Position numbers and translations under genes: made by a program
In this document: piece by piece, positions 47,571 through 55,589 of the stretch
Layout of the letters: every line of letters begins with the position of its first letter
Numbering within the stretch: position 1 is the stretch's first letter
Notes under the pieces: model-generated
What the model was told of the DNA's origin: nothing
Databases searched by the model: none
The model's input: the letters and a program-made list of their open reading frames with translations, nothing else
Origin: Caulobacter sp. 73W
GTDB taxonomy: Bacteria; Pseudomonadota; Alphaproteobacteria; Caulobacterales; Caulobacteraceae
Direction: 5' to 3'
Length of the DNA stretch: 64,000 nt
Assembly: GCF_041021955.1 (NCBI RefSeq)
Contig: NZ_CP158375.1
Coordinates: 3,708,501 to 3,772,500 of the forward strand

Positions 47571-48842
47571 TCAGACCATCTCGCCCAGCAGCTCGTCCAG
47601 CTCGACCAGGGCGAAGCCCACCGAGCTGTCGGCCACGCCATAGGGCATGAACAGCATGCCGTTGTTGGCGATCGCGCCGCAGGTATAGACCACGTTCGGC
47701 ACATAGCCCTCGCGGTCCTCGTCGGCGGGCGACAGCAGGGGGCCGGGCAGGCGGCCGATGATCTTGCTCGGGTTCTGCTTGTCCAGCAGCACCGCGCCGA
47801 TGGCGTACTTGCGCATGGCGCCGACGCCGTGGGTCAGCAGCAGCCAGCCCTCGTCCAGCTCGATGGGCGAGCCGCAGTTGCCGATTTGGACCAGCTCCCA
47901 CGGATCGCGCGGCTTCATCAGAAGCTCGCCTTCACCCCATTCCAGCAGGTCTTCGGATTTCAGCAGGAAGACGTTCTCGCCGTCCTGGCGGCCGATCATC
48001 ATGTACTGGCCGTCCACCTTGCGGGGGAACAGGGCCATGCCCTTGTTGCGCGACGCCGGTCCCCGCATGGGCTCCATGTGGAAGGTGCGGAAGTCGTCCG
48101 TGCTCATCAGCTCCGAGCCGATAGCCTTGCCGCTATAGGCCGTATAGGTGCCCAGATAGCGCGCGGTCTTGTCGTCGTCGTCCAGGAAGCGGACGAGGCG
48201 CATGTCCTCAAGCCCGCCGGCCTGGGCCGGGGTGAAGGGGAAGATCACCGTGCCAGACAGCGACGCCTCGGGATGGCGCTCGGCCGTGACGGGACAGGCC
48301 TCGACCTCGGGCCCGCAAGGCTTGTCCCAGGTGACCGCCGTGGCGAACGGCGGCTCGGGCATCAGGTCCATGCGGCCGTCGTGGGTCAGGATCCCCTCGC
48401 GGAAGGCGATGGACGAGATGTGGCCTTCACCCACCGCCCGCAGGGACATGATGAAGCGCACGCTGCCCGGCGTCAGGCCTGACTGGTCCACGTGCGGCAC
48501 CACCGATGGGTTCATCAGCGCCGCCGCCGAGTAGGAGTACTCGTGGCAGAAATAGGCGCCGACCAGCTGGCGCTGCTGGTCCGACAGCCCGTTCTTGATC
48601 CCGAGCTCGGCCGCGACCTGCTCGTATCGCTTGAGGAAGATCTGGCGCGTCTGCCAGTGGCGGGACTCGAAGTCCCGGCCGACGATGGCCAGTTCCGCCT
48701 GGCAGGTTCGCATGTCCATGGCGGAGACGGCGTTGAAGATACGCTGCATGCGGCCGCTGGCCGAGGGCAGTTGGAACGGACGGATCACGACGCGAGTCGC
48801 GTCCGCCTGCAGCCTGTGAGGCAGGTGGTGAATCTTCGGCAT
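47571..48842 (-). CDS. glycoside hydrolase family 130 protein (mannoside phosphorylase-like)
   Basis: 423-residue five-bladed propeller of GH130 type: RVVIRPFQLPS, FCHEYSYSAAALMNPSVVPH, GLEDMRLVRFLDDD, RNKGMALFPRKVDGQYMMIGRQDGEN, GNCGSPIELDEGWLLLTHGVG and EDREGYVPNVVYTCGA. The catalytic Asp is probably in GLEDMR. GH130 phosphorylases and hydrolases act on beta-mannosides. No signal peptide, so cytoplasmic. It starts 26 bp after the upstream glycosyltransferase gene on the same strand, suggesting joint action in synthesis or turnover of a mannose-containing glycan. Confidence 0.85.
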   Translation of the reverse strand: MPKIHHLPHRLQADATRVVIRPFQLPSASGRMQRIFNAVSAMDMRTCQAELAIVGRDFESRHWQTRQIFLKRYEQVAAELGIKNGLSDQQRQLVGAYFCHEYSYSAAALMNPSVVPHVDQSGLTPGSVRFIMSLRAVGEGHISSIAFREGILTHDGRMDLMPEPPFATAVTWDKPCGPEVEACPVTAERHPEASLSGTVIFPFTPAQAGGLEDMRLVRFLDDDDKTARYLGTYTAYSGKAIGSELMSTDDFRTFHMEPMRGPASRNKGMALFPRKVDGQYMMIGRQDGENVFLLKSEDLLEWGEGELLMKPRDPWELVQIGNCGSPIELDEGWLLLTHGVGAMRKYAIGAVLLDKQNPSKIIGRLPGPLLSPADEDREGYVPNVVYTCGAIANNGMLFMPYGVADSSVGFALVELDELLGEMV

Positions 48843-48868
48843 CGAGAGAGGCTAGCGCGCCTTGTGTG

Positions 48869-51103
48869 TCAGTGTCGAACGGCCAACGGCGCCGAAACGC
48901 TGTGACGGGCGAAAAGGGCGTGCATGGCGCAGGTCGCCATCTGGAAAGCCAGCACCGACTCCGCACCCTGGTTCAGGTTCGGCCCGTGAGGACCAAGCCC
49001 ATCCAGACACGAGCCGTCCTCGTCACGCGCCATCCGCACGCCCAGGTCGTTACGGCCCAGATACCAGTCGTAGGCGCGGCGAGCCTCGTTGACCCAGCGC
49101 TGATCGCCGACCGCTTCGAACGCGGCGGCGCAGGCGTCGATCGTGGCGGCGGCCTCCAGCGGCTGCTGGTCGAACGCCGACGGCCGGGCGTGATGGACGC
49201 CGAAGCTGTGGGTGCCCACCGGGCGGAAGCAGCCGCTGGGCGCCGTCTGAATCTCACACAGCCAGGCCAGGCCCTTCAGCGCGGTCTGGATATAGCGGTC
49301 GTCCTCCAGCACCATTCCTGCGCGCAGCAGGGCTTCGGGCAGACGGGCGTTGTCATAGGACAGGAACGGCTCGAACCAGGTCCAGTCCTTGGTGGCGTGC
49401 GCATCGAACAGGTCGGCCAGGTGATCGGCGTGGAAGCGCAGAAGCCGTTCGGCCGTCGCTCCCTCGACCCCGCTGCGAGCCAGCGACGCCAGGCCCAGGA
49501 TGGCGAAGGCCGAGGTGCGCGGCGCCAGCAGTTCCTCGAACGAGGGCAGGGCGTCCCGCGCCAGGGCTTCCGCCCAATGGCGCAGGTCCGGGATCGGTGC
49601 GTTCTCGGCCGTGGCGCCGAGGGCCCACAGGGCGCGGGCGCCGCTGTCGGACGACCCCTCGGCCTCAAGCCAGGTGCGCTCATAGGACATGAAGTTGCGG
49701 AACCGGCCGACATCGGCGTTCCAGGCATACTGGACGAAAGACGCATAGATCCACGCCAGCCGCTGGGGCCGTTCGTCGTGGGGGTATAGCGCCTTCAACT
49801 GCGTGGCCAGGATCAGGCCGCGCGCATTGTCGTCGATGCAGTAGCCGTGGCGACGGTCCGGCACGCCGTACAGGCTGTGCTGGAAGATGCCGCAGGCGTC
49901 GGTCAGCCGCTCCACGGCGTCCAGCTTGGGCGCGGCGATGCGGCCGCGGTTTTCCTGGGTCAGGTCGATCACCTGCGCCCCCTGCGCTGCCTTGAAAGTG
50001 CTGACATAGTCCTTGGCCACCGCCGACCAGACGGTGCGGCGCGCCTTGGCGTAAGCCTTGGACTGAAGCTCCGCCTGACGCTGCGGATCATCCAGCAGGC
50101 CGTTGATCGCCGCCGCCAGGGCTTCGACATCCCCGAACGGCGCCAGGACGCCCGTGCCGTCGCTCAGCAGCTCGTGCGCATGCCAATAGGGAGTGGAGAC
50201 GACCGCCTTGCCCATGGCTACGGCGTAGGACAGCGTGCCCGAGGTGATCTGGGCTTCAGCAAGGTACGGGGTCACATAGACGTCCGCCGCCTGCAGCCGG
50301 TCCAGCAGGGCCGGGGTGTCCATGTACTCGTTCACGAAGGCCAAGTTCTGGCGCACGCCCAGCGATGTCGCCAGGTCGGACAGTTGCTCGCGATAGGCCT
50401 CGCCCTCGCGCGCGATCAGGTGCGGGTGGGTGGCTCCGATGATGGTGTAGAGCACGTTCGGATGCCGCTCGACGATGGCGGGCAGGGCGCGGATCATCAC
50501 CTCCAACCCCTTGTTCGGCGACAACAGACCGAAGGTCATCAGCACCTTGCGGTTCTCCAGTCCGAACGCGGCCTTGCCGGCGTCGGGATCGATGAAGGGG
50601 CGGTCGGGGGCTCCGTGAGGGATGACCGCGATTTTTTCTGCAGGCACGCCATAGACGCGGCGCAGGATCTCCTTGCCCTTCTCCGCCATCACCAGCAGGC
50701 GCGAGGAGCGCTGGATCAGGCCGCGCATCACCCGCCGCTGGTCGGCGTTGGGGTTGGTCAGGACGGTGTGAAGGGTCGTGACGACAGGGGCGCGCACGGC
50801 GGACAGCACGCGCAGGACATCCTCGCCGGCCGGGCCCCCATAGATGCCGAACTCGTGCTGCACGTTGACGAGGTCAGCGCCGCTCTCATTGATGAGCCGC
50901 GCGGCCTCGGCGTAGTCGGCCAATTGCTGCTGGCGGATAGTGAACTTCACCGACGGGCCGAAGTCGTACGGGCCATTGTCGTCGTCCATCGCATAGACGT
51001 CGCAGGCCAGGTCGGGGAAGGCCCCAGTCAGGGCTTCATGAACGTCTGCGGTGAAGGTGGCGATGCCGCAACGGCGTGGAGGGAAGTTTCCCAGAAGGGC
51101 CAC
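48869..51103 (-). CDS. two-domain GT4 glycosyltransferase (start uncertain)
   Basis: 744 residues from GTG 51103. Residues about 1-370 are a GT-B glycosyltransferase (GT4): ALLGNFPPRRCGIATFTADV, VNVQHEFGIYGG, IPHGAPD, LLSPNKGLEVMIRALP, VYVTPYLAEAQITSGTLSYAVAMGKAVVSTPYWHAHELL. Residues about 390-744 are an all-helical domain of alpha/alpha-barrel character (HGYCIDDNARGL, YERTWLEAEGSSDSGARALWALG, WFEPFLSYDNARLPEAL, TIDACAAAFEA). No ribosome site precedes the GTG, and a second frame (51109-51195) reads through the same upstream DNA, so the real N-terminus may be longer with a frameshift. Acceptor unknown. Confidence 0.85.
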   Translation of the reverse strand: MALLGNFPPRRCGIATFTADVHEALTGAFPDLACDVYAMDDDNGPYDFGPSVKFTIRQQQLADYAEAARLINESGADLVNVQHEFGIYGGPAGEDVLRVLSAVRAPVVTTLHTVLTNPNADQRRVMRGLIQRSSRLLVMAEKGKEILRRVYGVPAEKIAVIPHGAPDRPFIDPDAGKAAFGLENRKVLMTFGLLSPNKGLEVMIRALPAIVERHPNVLYTIIGATHPHLIAREGEAYREQLSDLATSLGVRQNLAFVNEYMDTPALLDRLQAADVYVTPYLAEAQITSGTLSYAVAMGKAVVSTPYWHAHELLSDGTGVLAPFGDVEALAAAINGLLDDPQRQAELQSKAYAKARRTVWSAVAKDYVSTFKAAQGAQVIDLTQENRGRIAAPKLDAVERLTDACGIFQHSLYGVPDRRHGYCIDDNARGLILATQLKALYPHDERPQRLAWIYASFVQYAWNADVGRFRNFMSYERTWLEAEGSSDSGARALWALGATAENAPIPDLRHWAEALARDALPSFEELLAPRTSAFAILGLASLARSGVEGATAERLLRFHADHLADLFDAHATKDWTWFEPFLSYDNARLPEALLRAGMVLEDDRYIQTALKGLAWLCEIQTAPSGCFRPVGTHSFGVHHARPSAFDQQPLEAAATIDACAAAFEAVGDQRWVNEARRAYDWYLGRNDLGVRMARDEDGSCLDGLGPHGPNLNQGAESVLAFQMATCAMHALFARHSVSAPLAVRH

Positions 51104-51108
51104 GCGCT

Positions 51109-51195
51109 TCAGGTCGGCGCCAGCCGATACGGGGGAGAAACGTCGATCGCGTCGTTCTGATCGACCAAGCCGAGAGACGCCAACGTCAAGTCCAT
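51109..51195 (-). other. 28-codon ORF at the 5' end of the GT4 gene (possible frameshifted N-terminus)
   Basis: ATG at 51195, TGA at 51109-51111, preceded by AGGCGGA. It encodes MDLTLASLGLVDQNDAIDVS and then PPYRLAPT. It stops five bases before the GTG assigned to the GT4 gene, whose own frame continues upstream as an open but ATG-less ADLKRVALLG. A one- or two-base shift near 51112 would join the two into one protein starting at 51195. Alternatively it is a coupled leader ORF. Confidence 0.4.
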
Positions 51196-51349
51196 GATGA
51201 TCCGCCTAAGGGGTACTGGGTAAGCCGGTCGCGCCGGGTCTGTGTTGCAACGCGCAAAAGACGGTTGGGATGCGATAGAAAACTATGCGGATCTTGCTTC
51301 CGAGCCGGACGCCGCATTCTGCGGCGTCGGCGCCCGGATCGGCAGCAGA

Positions 51350-51568
51350 TCAGATGTCGCCCGAACGGTTCGGACGGCCGCCGCCTCGCGACGAGGAACC
51401 ACCTTTGCGGCCCGCATTGGCGGCCAGGTCGCGGTCCTTGGCGAAGCTGCGCTTTTCGCTCGGCACGCTCGCGCCGCCCTTGCGGGCGATTTCACGGCGG
51501 CGTTCGGGGTCCATGGCGGCGAAGCCGCGGCGGCCGCGAGTGGTCGTCCGGTTGGAGTTGAGGTCCAT
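51350..51568 (-). CDS. KGG-repeat general stress protein
   Basis: 72-residue very hydrophilic protein with two KGG-type repeats: GFAAMDPERRREIARKGGAS and a second ending ANAGRKGGSS, joined by SVPSEKRSFAKDRDLA. This is the GsiB/con-10-like stress repeat associated with desiccation and general stress. AAGGAG lies 7 bases before ATG 51568. Eleven bp after the proline-rich gene, so cotranscribed. Gap 51196-51349 towards GT4 shows no gene. Confidence 0.85.
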   Translation of the reverse strand: MDLNSNRTTTRGRRGFAAMDPERRREIARKGGASVPSEKRSFAKDRDLAANAGRKGGSSSRGGGRPNRSGDI

Positions 51569-51579
51569 GGTCTGCTCCT

Positions 51580-51738
51580 TCAGTAAAGCCTCGGGTTGAC
51601 CGTCCCGGCGTACGGCGTGCCGTCCCCTGGCGGATTCGGCGTCGGATCGAGGGGCGGTGCCTCATCCGGAACCTGCCCCGGCTCATACTCGGGAGCCGGC
51701 GGCTCGGGAGTTGGAGGCGGGTTTATGGGGTCGGTCAT
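51580..51738 (-). CDS. 52-residue proline-rich acidic protein
   Basis: Short ORF with ATG 51738 and TGA 51580-51582. Begins MTDPINPPPTPEPPAPEYEP and ends TPYAGTVNPRLY; about one third Pro and strongly acidic, hence probably unstructured. No known domain. Coding is supported by tight linkage to the KGG gene (11 bp) and by the absence of other ORFs explaining this stretch. Function unknown; likely a stress co-product. Confidence 0.65.
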   Translation of the reverse strand: MTDPINPPPTPEPPAPEYEPGQVPDEAPPLDPTPNPPGDGTPYAGTVNPRLY

Positions 51739-51770
51739 CACGGTTTCAGTCCAGTTGGTCTGTGGAGCTA

Positions 51771-51795
51771 AACCGGTGAAGTCCGATTGGGTTCA
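51771..51795 (-). promoter_or_regulatory. possible EcfG/sigma-T type promoter of the stress mini-operon
   Basis: On the minus strand TGAAC, 16 bases, then GGTT, about 33 bp before the proline-rich start. The general-stress sigma consensus is GGAAC-N16/17-CGTT; spacing fits and each box has one mismatch. The KGG product supports stress control. Weak by sequence alone. Confidence 0.35.
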
Positions 51796-51799
51796 CCCT

Positions 51800-51844
51800 A
51801 AAACGCAACAAAGCGCGCTGGCCCAAGCAGACCAGCGCGCTTTG
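51800..51844 (-). terminator. terminator of the EF-hand gene
   Basis: Perfect 13-bp stem CAAAGCGCGCTGG (51809-51821) / CCAGCGCGCTTTG (51832-51844) with a 10-base loop. Read on the minus strand it follows the EF-hand stop at 51881 and is trailed by TTGCGTTTT. Confidence 0.8.
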
Positions 51845-51880
51845 TCAGTAGTTCCCATGATGTCGCAGGCGATGGGAACT

Positions 51881-52552
51881 CTATTTACGCCGCAAAGCCG
51901 CCATATTCTCGCTCATCTGCTGAACAGGCGTCTGGGGCAGGGCTTCCAGGATCAGCGCCCCGTCGCCATCGGTGTCGAGGATGGTGAAACGCTTGCGCGC
52001 CGTGGCTTCGAACTCGGCCTTGGTGACACGGAAGTTGAAGTCCGTATCCGCCCCGCGAACCGGCTGCGGCTCGTTCAGCAGGCTATAAAAGGCCGCGCCT
52101 TGCAGGCTCATGCCGGAGATCGCGCGGCGGTTCTTCAACTTCTGGTCGCCTGGACGGGGGCCACCCTTGCGCGGGCCGCCCGGCGGCGGTCCGCCCATGC
52201 TCCGGTCAGCCGTGGGTAGGATTTCAGGCGCGATCTTGTTCTCGTAGGCGGTGTTCTCGAAGGACGAGATGACCCCGTCCTCGTCGGTGTCCAACACCTC
52301 GAAGAACGTCAGGGCGTCGGCGACGAACTCCTTACGGTCCAGCTTGCCGTCCTTGTCCGCATCGGCGCGGGCGAACCAGGCGGCGACCGGATAGGGCGCA
52401 TCTGGCGCGGCGCGGAACGGTTCGCCCGAGGGGCTGATGAACACCTGCTGGCGCGGCCCCCGAGGCGGGCCGTCGCGCGGCCTTTCCGGCGGCTGGGCGT
52501 GGGCGACGGCGGCGATGGCGGCCAGCGGGAGGGCGAGGAGGGAACGCTTCAT
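51881..52552 (-). CDS. secreted EF-hand protein
   Basis: 223-residue exported protein with signal peptide (MKRSLLALPLAAIAAVAHAQ). Calcium-binding EF-hand loops are visible: DADKDGKLDRKE, DTDEDGVISSFE and DTDGDGALILEA, with a degenerate fourth, DTDFNFRVTKAE. A Pro/Gly-rich stretch (SMGGPPPGGPRKGGPRPGDQK) splits the pairs. Start ATG 52552 chosen for the signal peptide; the frame is open to 52603. It lies downstream of a two-component system in the same orientation. Confidence 0.82.
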   Translation of the reverse strand: MKRSLLALPLAAIAAVAHAQPPERPRDGPPRGPRQQVFISPSGEPFRAAPDAPYPVAAWFARADADKDGKLDRKEFVADALTFFEVLDTDEDGVISSFENTAYENKIAPEILPTADRSMGGPPPGGPRKGGPRPGDQKLKNRRAISGMSLQGAAFYSLLNEPQPVRGADTDFNFRVTKAEFEATARKRFTILDTDGDGALILEALPQTPVQQMSENMAALRRK

Positions 52553-52659
52553 GACTTCACAAACACCAAGGCCGTTGCCGGCCGATTTCACACGCACGGC
52601 CAAGCTTTGCCCGCCCGCAACATTCGCGCCTTCATAAGGCCAAGCTTGGGCGAACCCCG

Positions 52660-54027
52660 CTAGAGCGGCAGGCGCACCCGCGCGGTCAGCCCCCCGCCGG
52701 CGCGGTTATGCAGGGTGACGTCGCCGCCGTGCGACCGGGCGATGGAGCGCACGACCGCCAGGCCCAGGCCGATGCCGCCGGTTTCCCGGTTGCGCGAGGG
52801 CTCCCCGCGATAGAACGGATCGAACACCCGCTCGATCTCGTGGCCGGCCACGCCGGGGCCGTCGTCCTCGATCTCGATGATCGCCGAGCCGTCCTCCGCG
52901 AAGACTCGGCCGCGCGCCGCGCCGCCATACTTGATGGCGTTGTCGACCAGGTTGGACACCAGTCTGCGCAGGCCCAGCGGATCGCCGTCGATGACGATGC
53001 GGTCGGCCCGCTCGACACTGGCGGCCCCGCCCATCTCGGCGGCGTCGTCGATGACGCTCTCCAACAGGGAGGCCAGCTCCAGCTTGGTGCGCTCGCCCTC
53101 CCGCGTGGCGTCGCGGACAAAGGTGATTGCGGCCGAGATCATGGCGTCCATCTGGTCGATCTCCGCCGCCAGCTTGACGCGCAGGTCCTCGGGCGCGCTC
53201 TCGATCCGGAAGCGCAGGCGGGTGAGGGGCGTGCGCATGTCGTGGGCGATGGCCCCGATCATGGCGGTGCGGTCCTCGACATAGCTGCGCAGGCGCTGCT
53301 GCATCTGGTTGAAGGCTGTGGAGGCGGCCTTCACCTCGGCCGAACCCTTCAGGTCCAGGGGCGGGGCGCCCGGATCGCGGCCCAGGCGCTCGGCGGCGTC
53401 GGCGAAGGCGCTGATCGGCGCGGCCAGGCGGCGGGCGAACAGCCACACCAGCGGCGTCACCGCCAGGATCGACAGGCCCAGCACCAGCAACAGGCGCGCC
53501 TGCCACTCGTCAGGACGGAATGAGGGCTTGGGCTCGACCACCAGCCAACGGCCGTCGGCCTGCTGGACGCCCAGCTTGAAGGGGCCGACCAGGAAATCCT
53601 CGTGGCGCAGTTCCGGCGGCGGCCCGCCCTTCTGCTCCTGGAAGGCCCGTCGGATGCCGGGGGGCGGCGGGCCGGGGCGCAGCAACAGACGCCGCTGCAT
53701 GCTGATCTTCAGCACGATGCGCGAAGGCTCGACATCCAAGGCGCGGCCGATCACCGCCTTCAGCTCGGTGCGGCGGCGGCTCTGGCGCTGGTCGGGGAAG
53801 GCCTTGCTGCGCGTCCGCACCGCCAGCGGGCGCCCGTCGCGGGTGTCCACATCGGCCTTGGTGCGGACGGCCTGGGCGATCTCGCTGACCCGATAGAATT
53901 CCGGCGTCGGCGGCGGCGACAGCAGGATCACCGCCACGCTGATCAGCTGGGCGGCGATCAGGGTGAAGATCACCAGCCCGATGGTCTGCAGGAACAGGGG
54001 CGTGGCGTAGACGTGACGACGGCTCAT
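52660..54027 (-). CDS. two-component sensor histidine kinase
   Basis: 455-residue inner-membrane kinase. Transmembrane helices at about 12-36 and 178-200 flank a periplasmic sensor rich in Arg/Pro (RRLLLRPGPPPPGIRR). Then HAMP (about 200-250), H-box AIAHDMRTPLTRLR with the phosphorylated His, N-box LVSNLVDNAIKYGG, G1 EDDGPGV and G2 GIGLGLAVVRSI. Its start overlaps the response regulator stop by 4 bases. Signal unknown. Confidence 0.92.
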   Translation of the reverse strand: MSRRHVYATPLFLQTIGLVIFTLIAAQLISVAVILLSPPPTPEFYRVSEIAQAVRTKADVDTRDGRPLAVRTRSKAFPDQRQSRRRTELKAVIGRALDVEPSRIVLKISMQRRLLLRPGPPPPGIRRAFQEQKGGPPPELRHEDFLVGPFKLGVQQADGRWLVVEPKPSFRPDEWQARLLLVLGLSILAVTPLVWLFARRLAAPISAFADAAERLGRDPGAPPLDLKGSAEVKAASTAFNQMQQRLRSYVEDRTAMIGAIAHDMRTPLTRLRFRIESAPEDLRVKLAAEIDQMDAMISAAITFVRDATREGERTKLELASLLESVIDDAAEMGGAASVERADRIVIDGDPLGLRRLVSNLVDNAIKYGGAARGRVFAEDGSAIIEIEDDGPGVAGHEIERVFDPFYRGEPSRNRETGGIGLGLAVVRSIARSHGGDVTLHNRAGGGLTARVRLPL

Positions 54028-54758
54028 GCGGTCCGCGTCACCTTGGGCGTGAACACATAGCCTTCCGAACGGATGGTGCGGATGATCTCGCCGGTGCTGT
54101 CGTCCAGCTTGCGGCGCAGGCGGCTGATCTGCACGTCGATGGCCCGGTCATAGGCGTCGGAATCACGGCCACGCGCCAAGTCCAGCAGCTGGTCGCGGGT
54201 CAGCACCCGCTGCGGCCGGTCGATGAAGGCGCGCAGCAGGGTGAATTCGCCGCTCGACAGGTTGATGATCACTCCGTCGGGCGAGCGCAGGTCGCGGCGC
54301 ACCAGATCCAGCCGCCAGCCGGCGAACTCGCAGGTCGCGCCCAGGGCGCCGTCCTCGGCGGGCTTGGGCTCCTGGCGGCGGCGCAGCACGGCGCGAACCC
54401 GCGCCAGCAGTTCGCGCGGATTGCACGGCTTGGGCAGATAGTCGTCGGCGCCCAGCTCCAGCCCGACGATGCGGTCGGTCTCTTCGCCCATGGCGCTGAG
54501 CATGATGATCGACGGGCCGTCCGGCTGGGCGGCCAGCTTGCGGCACAGGGCCAGGCCGTCCTCGCCCGGCAGCATGACGTCCAGGATGATCAGGTCCGGC
54601 CGCTCGCGGGCCAAAGCCCGCTCCATCTCCGTCCCGTCGCCGGCGGTCTCCACGAGATAGCCATGCTTGCCCAGGAAGTCGGACACCAGATCTCGGATGC
54701 CGGGGTCGTCATCGACCACCAGGATCCGGGGTGAGGGATCGGTTCGGCTCATGTCCAT
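54024..54758 (-). CDS. OmpR-family response regulator
   Basis: 244-residue regulator: receiver domain (about 10-125) with acidic VVDDD, phosphorylated Asp in LIILDVMLPGEDG, the switch Ser in MLSAMG and Lys in LPKPCNP; winged-helix output (about 145-240) with RDLRSPDGVIINLSSGEFTLL and RAIDVQISRLRRKLDD. ATG 54758 follows AAGG closely; ATG 54752 is an alternative. First gene of the pair, upstream of the kinase. Confidence 0.92.
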   Translation of the reverse strand: MDMSRTDPSPRILVVDDDPGIRDLVSDFLGKHGYLVETAGDGTEMERALARERPDLIILDVMLPGEDGLALCRKLAAQPDGPSIIMLSAMGEETDRIVGLELGADDYLPKPCNPRELLARVRAVLRRRQEPKPAEDGALGATCEFAGWRLDLVRRDLRSPDGVIINLSSGEFTLLRAFIDRPQRVLTRDQLLDLARGRDSDAYDRAIDVQISRLRRKLDDSTGEIIRTIRSEGYVFTPKVTRTA

Positions 54759-54836
54759 TGCGCCTTCATGACATGTGGTCGTCACGTTCCGATTTCAGCA
54801 CGGACATAGAGCCGCAACGCGCGGTAACCCCAAGGC

Positions 54837-55505
54837 TCAAGCGCCCGCCAGCACGCGATCGGCCACGTAAGGGTTGGACCGGCGCTCCGATCCGAAGGTC
54901 GACATCGGCCCGTGGCCCGGGACGAACCGCACGTCGTCGCCCAGGGGCCACAGCTTCTGGGTGATCGAGGCGATCAGGTCGGCGTGGTTGCCGCGCGGGA
55001 AATCCGTGCGCCCGATAGAGCCCTGGAACAGTACGTCGCCCACCTGGGCGAAGCGCGCCTCGCGGTGGAAGAAGATCACGTGGCCCGGCGTATGTCCCGG
55101 GCAGTGGATCACCTCGAACTGGGTCTCGCCCACCGTCACCACGTCGCCGTCGCCCAGCCAGCGGTCGGGGACGAAGGCCCGCGCCTCGGGCATGCCCCAG
55201 CGCTCGCCATTGGTGGTGATGTCGTCGATCCAGAACTGATCATCCGGATGCGGCCCTTCGATCGGCACGCCCGTCTCCAGCTTCAGCGTCGCCGCGCCGC
55301 CGGCATGATCCAGATGCCCGTGGGTGATCCAGATCTTCTCCAGGGTCAGACCCTGGTCCTCGATCGCCTTCAGCAGGCGAGGGACCTCGCCGCCGGGATC
55401 GATGATCGCCGCCTTCTTGGTCTTGGAGCACCAGACGATGGTGCAGTTCTGCTGAAGCGGCGTGACCGGCGCGATGACCGCGCGGATGGGGGGCTCGGAA
55501 CTCAT
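54837..55505 (-). CDS. metallo-beta-lactamase fold hydrolase, glyoxalase II-like
   Basis: 222-residue MBL-fold enzyme. Zinc ligands: THGHLDHAGG, CPGHTPGH, GDVLFQGSIGRTD and PGHGPMST near the C-terminus. It resembles the short YcbL/GloB-like group that hydrolyses thioesters such as S-lactoylglutathione. Cytoplasmic, no signal. ATG 55505 or 55517 could be the start; neither has a well spaced ribosome site. Confidence 0.87.
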   Translation of the reverse strand: MSSEPPIRAVIAPVTPLQQNCTIVWCSKTKKAAIIDPGGEVPRLLKAIEDQGLTLEKIWITHGHLDHAGGAATLKLETGVPIEGPHPDDQFWIDDITTNGERWGMPEARAFVPDRWLGDGDVVTVGETQFEVIHCPGHTPGHVIFFHREARFAQVGDVLFQGSIGRTDFPRGNHADLIASITQKLWPLGDDVRFVPGHGPMSTFGSERRSNPYVADRVLAGA

Positions 55506-55531
55506 GGCTCCCAACATGGCGTGATGCGCTC

Positions 55532-55563
55532 AAAAGAAAAGGCCCGGGCGTGAACCCGGGCCT
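55532..55563 (-). terminator. terminator of the APC permease gene
   Basis: AGGCCCGGG (55540-55548) pairs perfectly with CCCGGGCCT (55555-55563) around a 6-base loop. On the minus strand it is followed by TTTTCTTTT. It lies 27 bp after the permease stop and reaches towards the start of the MBL gene. Confidence 0.87.
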
Positions 55564-55589
55564 CTCCAGTCTCTCGTGCGGAAGGAGGT

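Noticed and set aside
51596..52219. 207-codon plus-strand frame
   Set aside because: Antisense to the proline-rich gene, a terminator and the EF-hand gene; Gly/Ser-rich start without family features.
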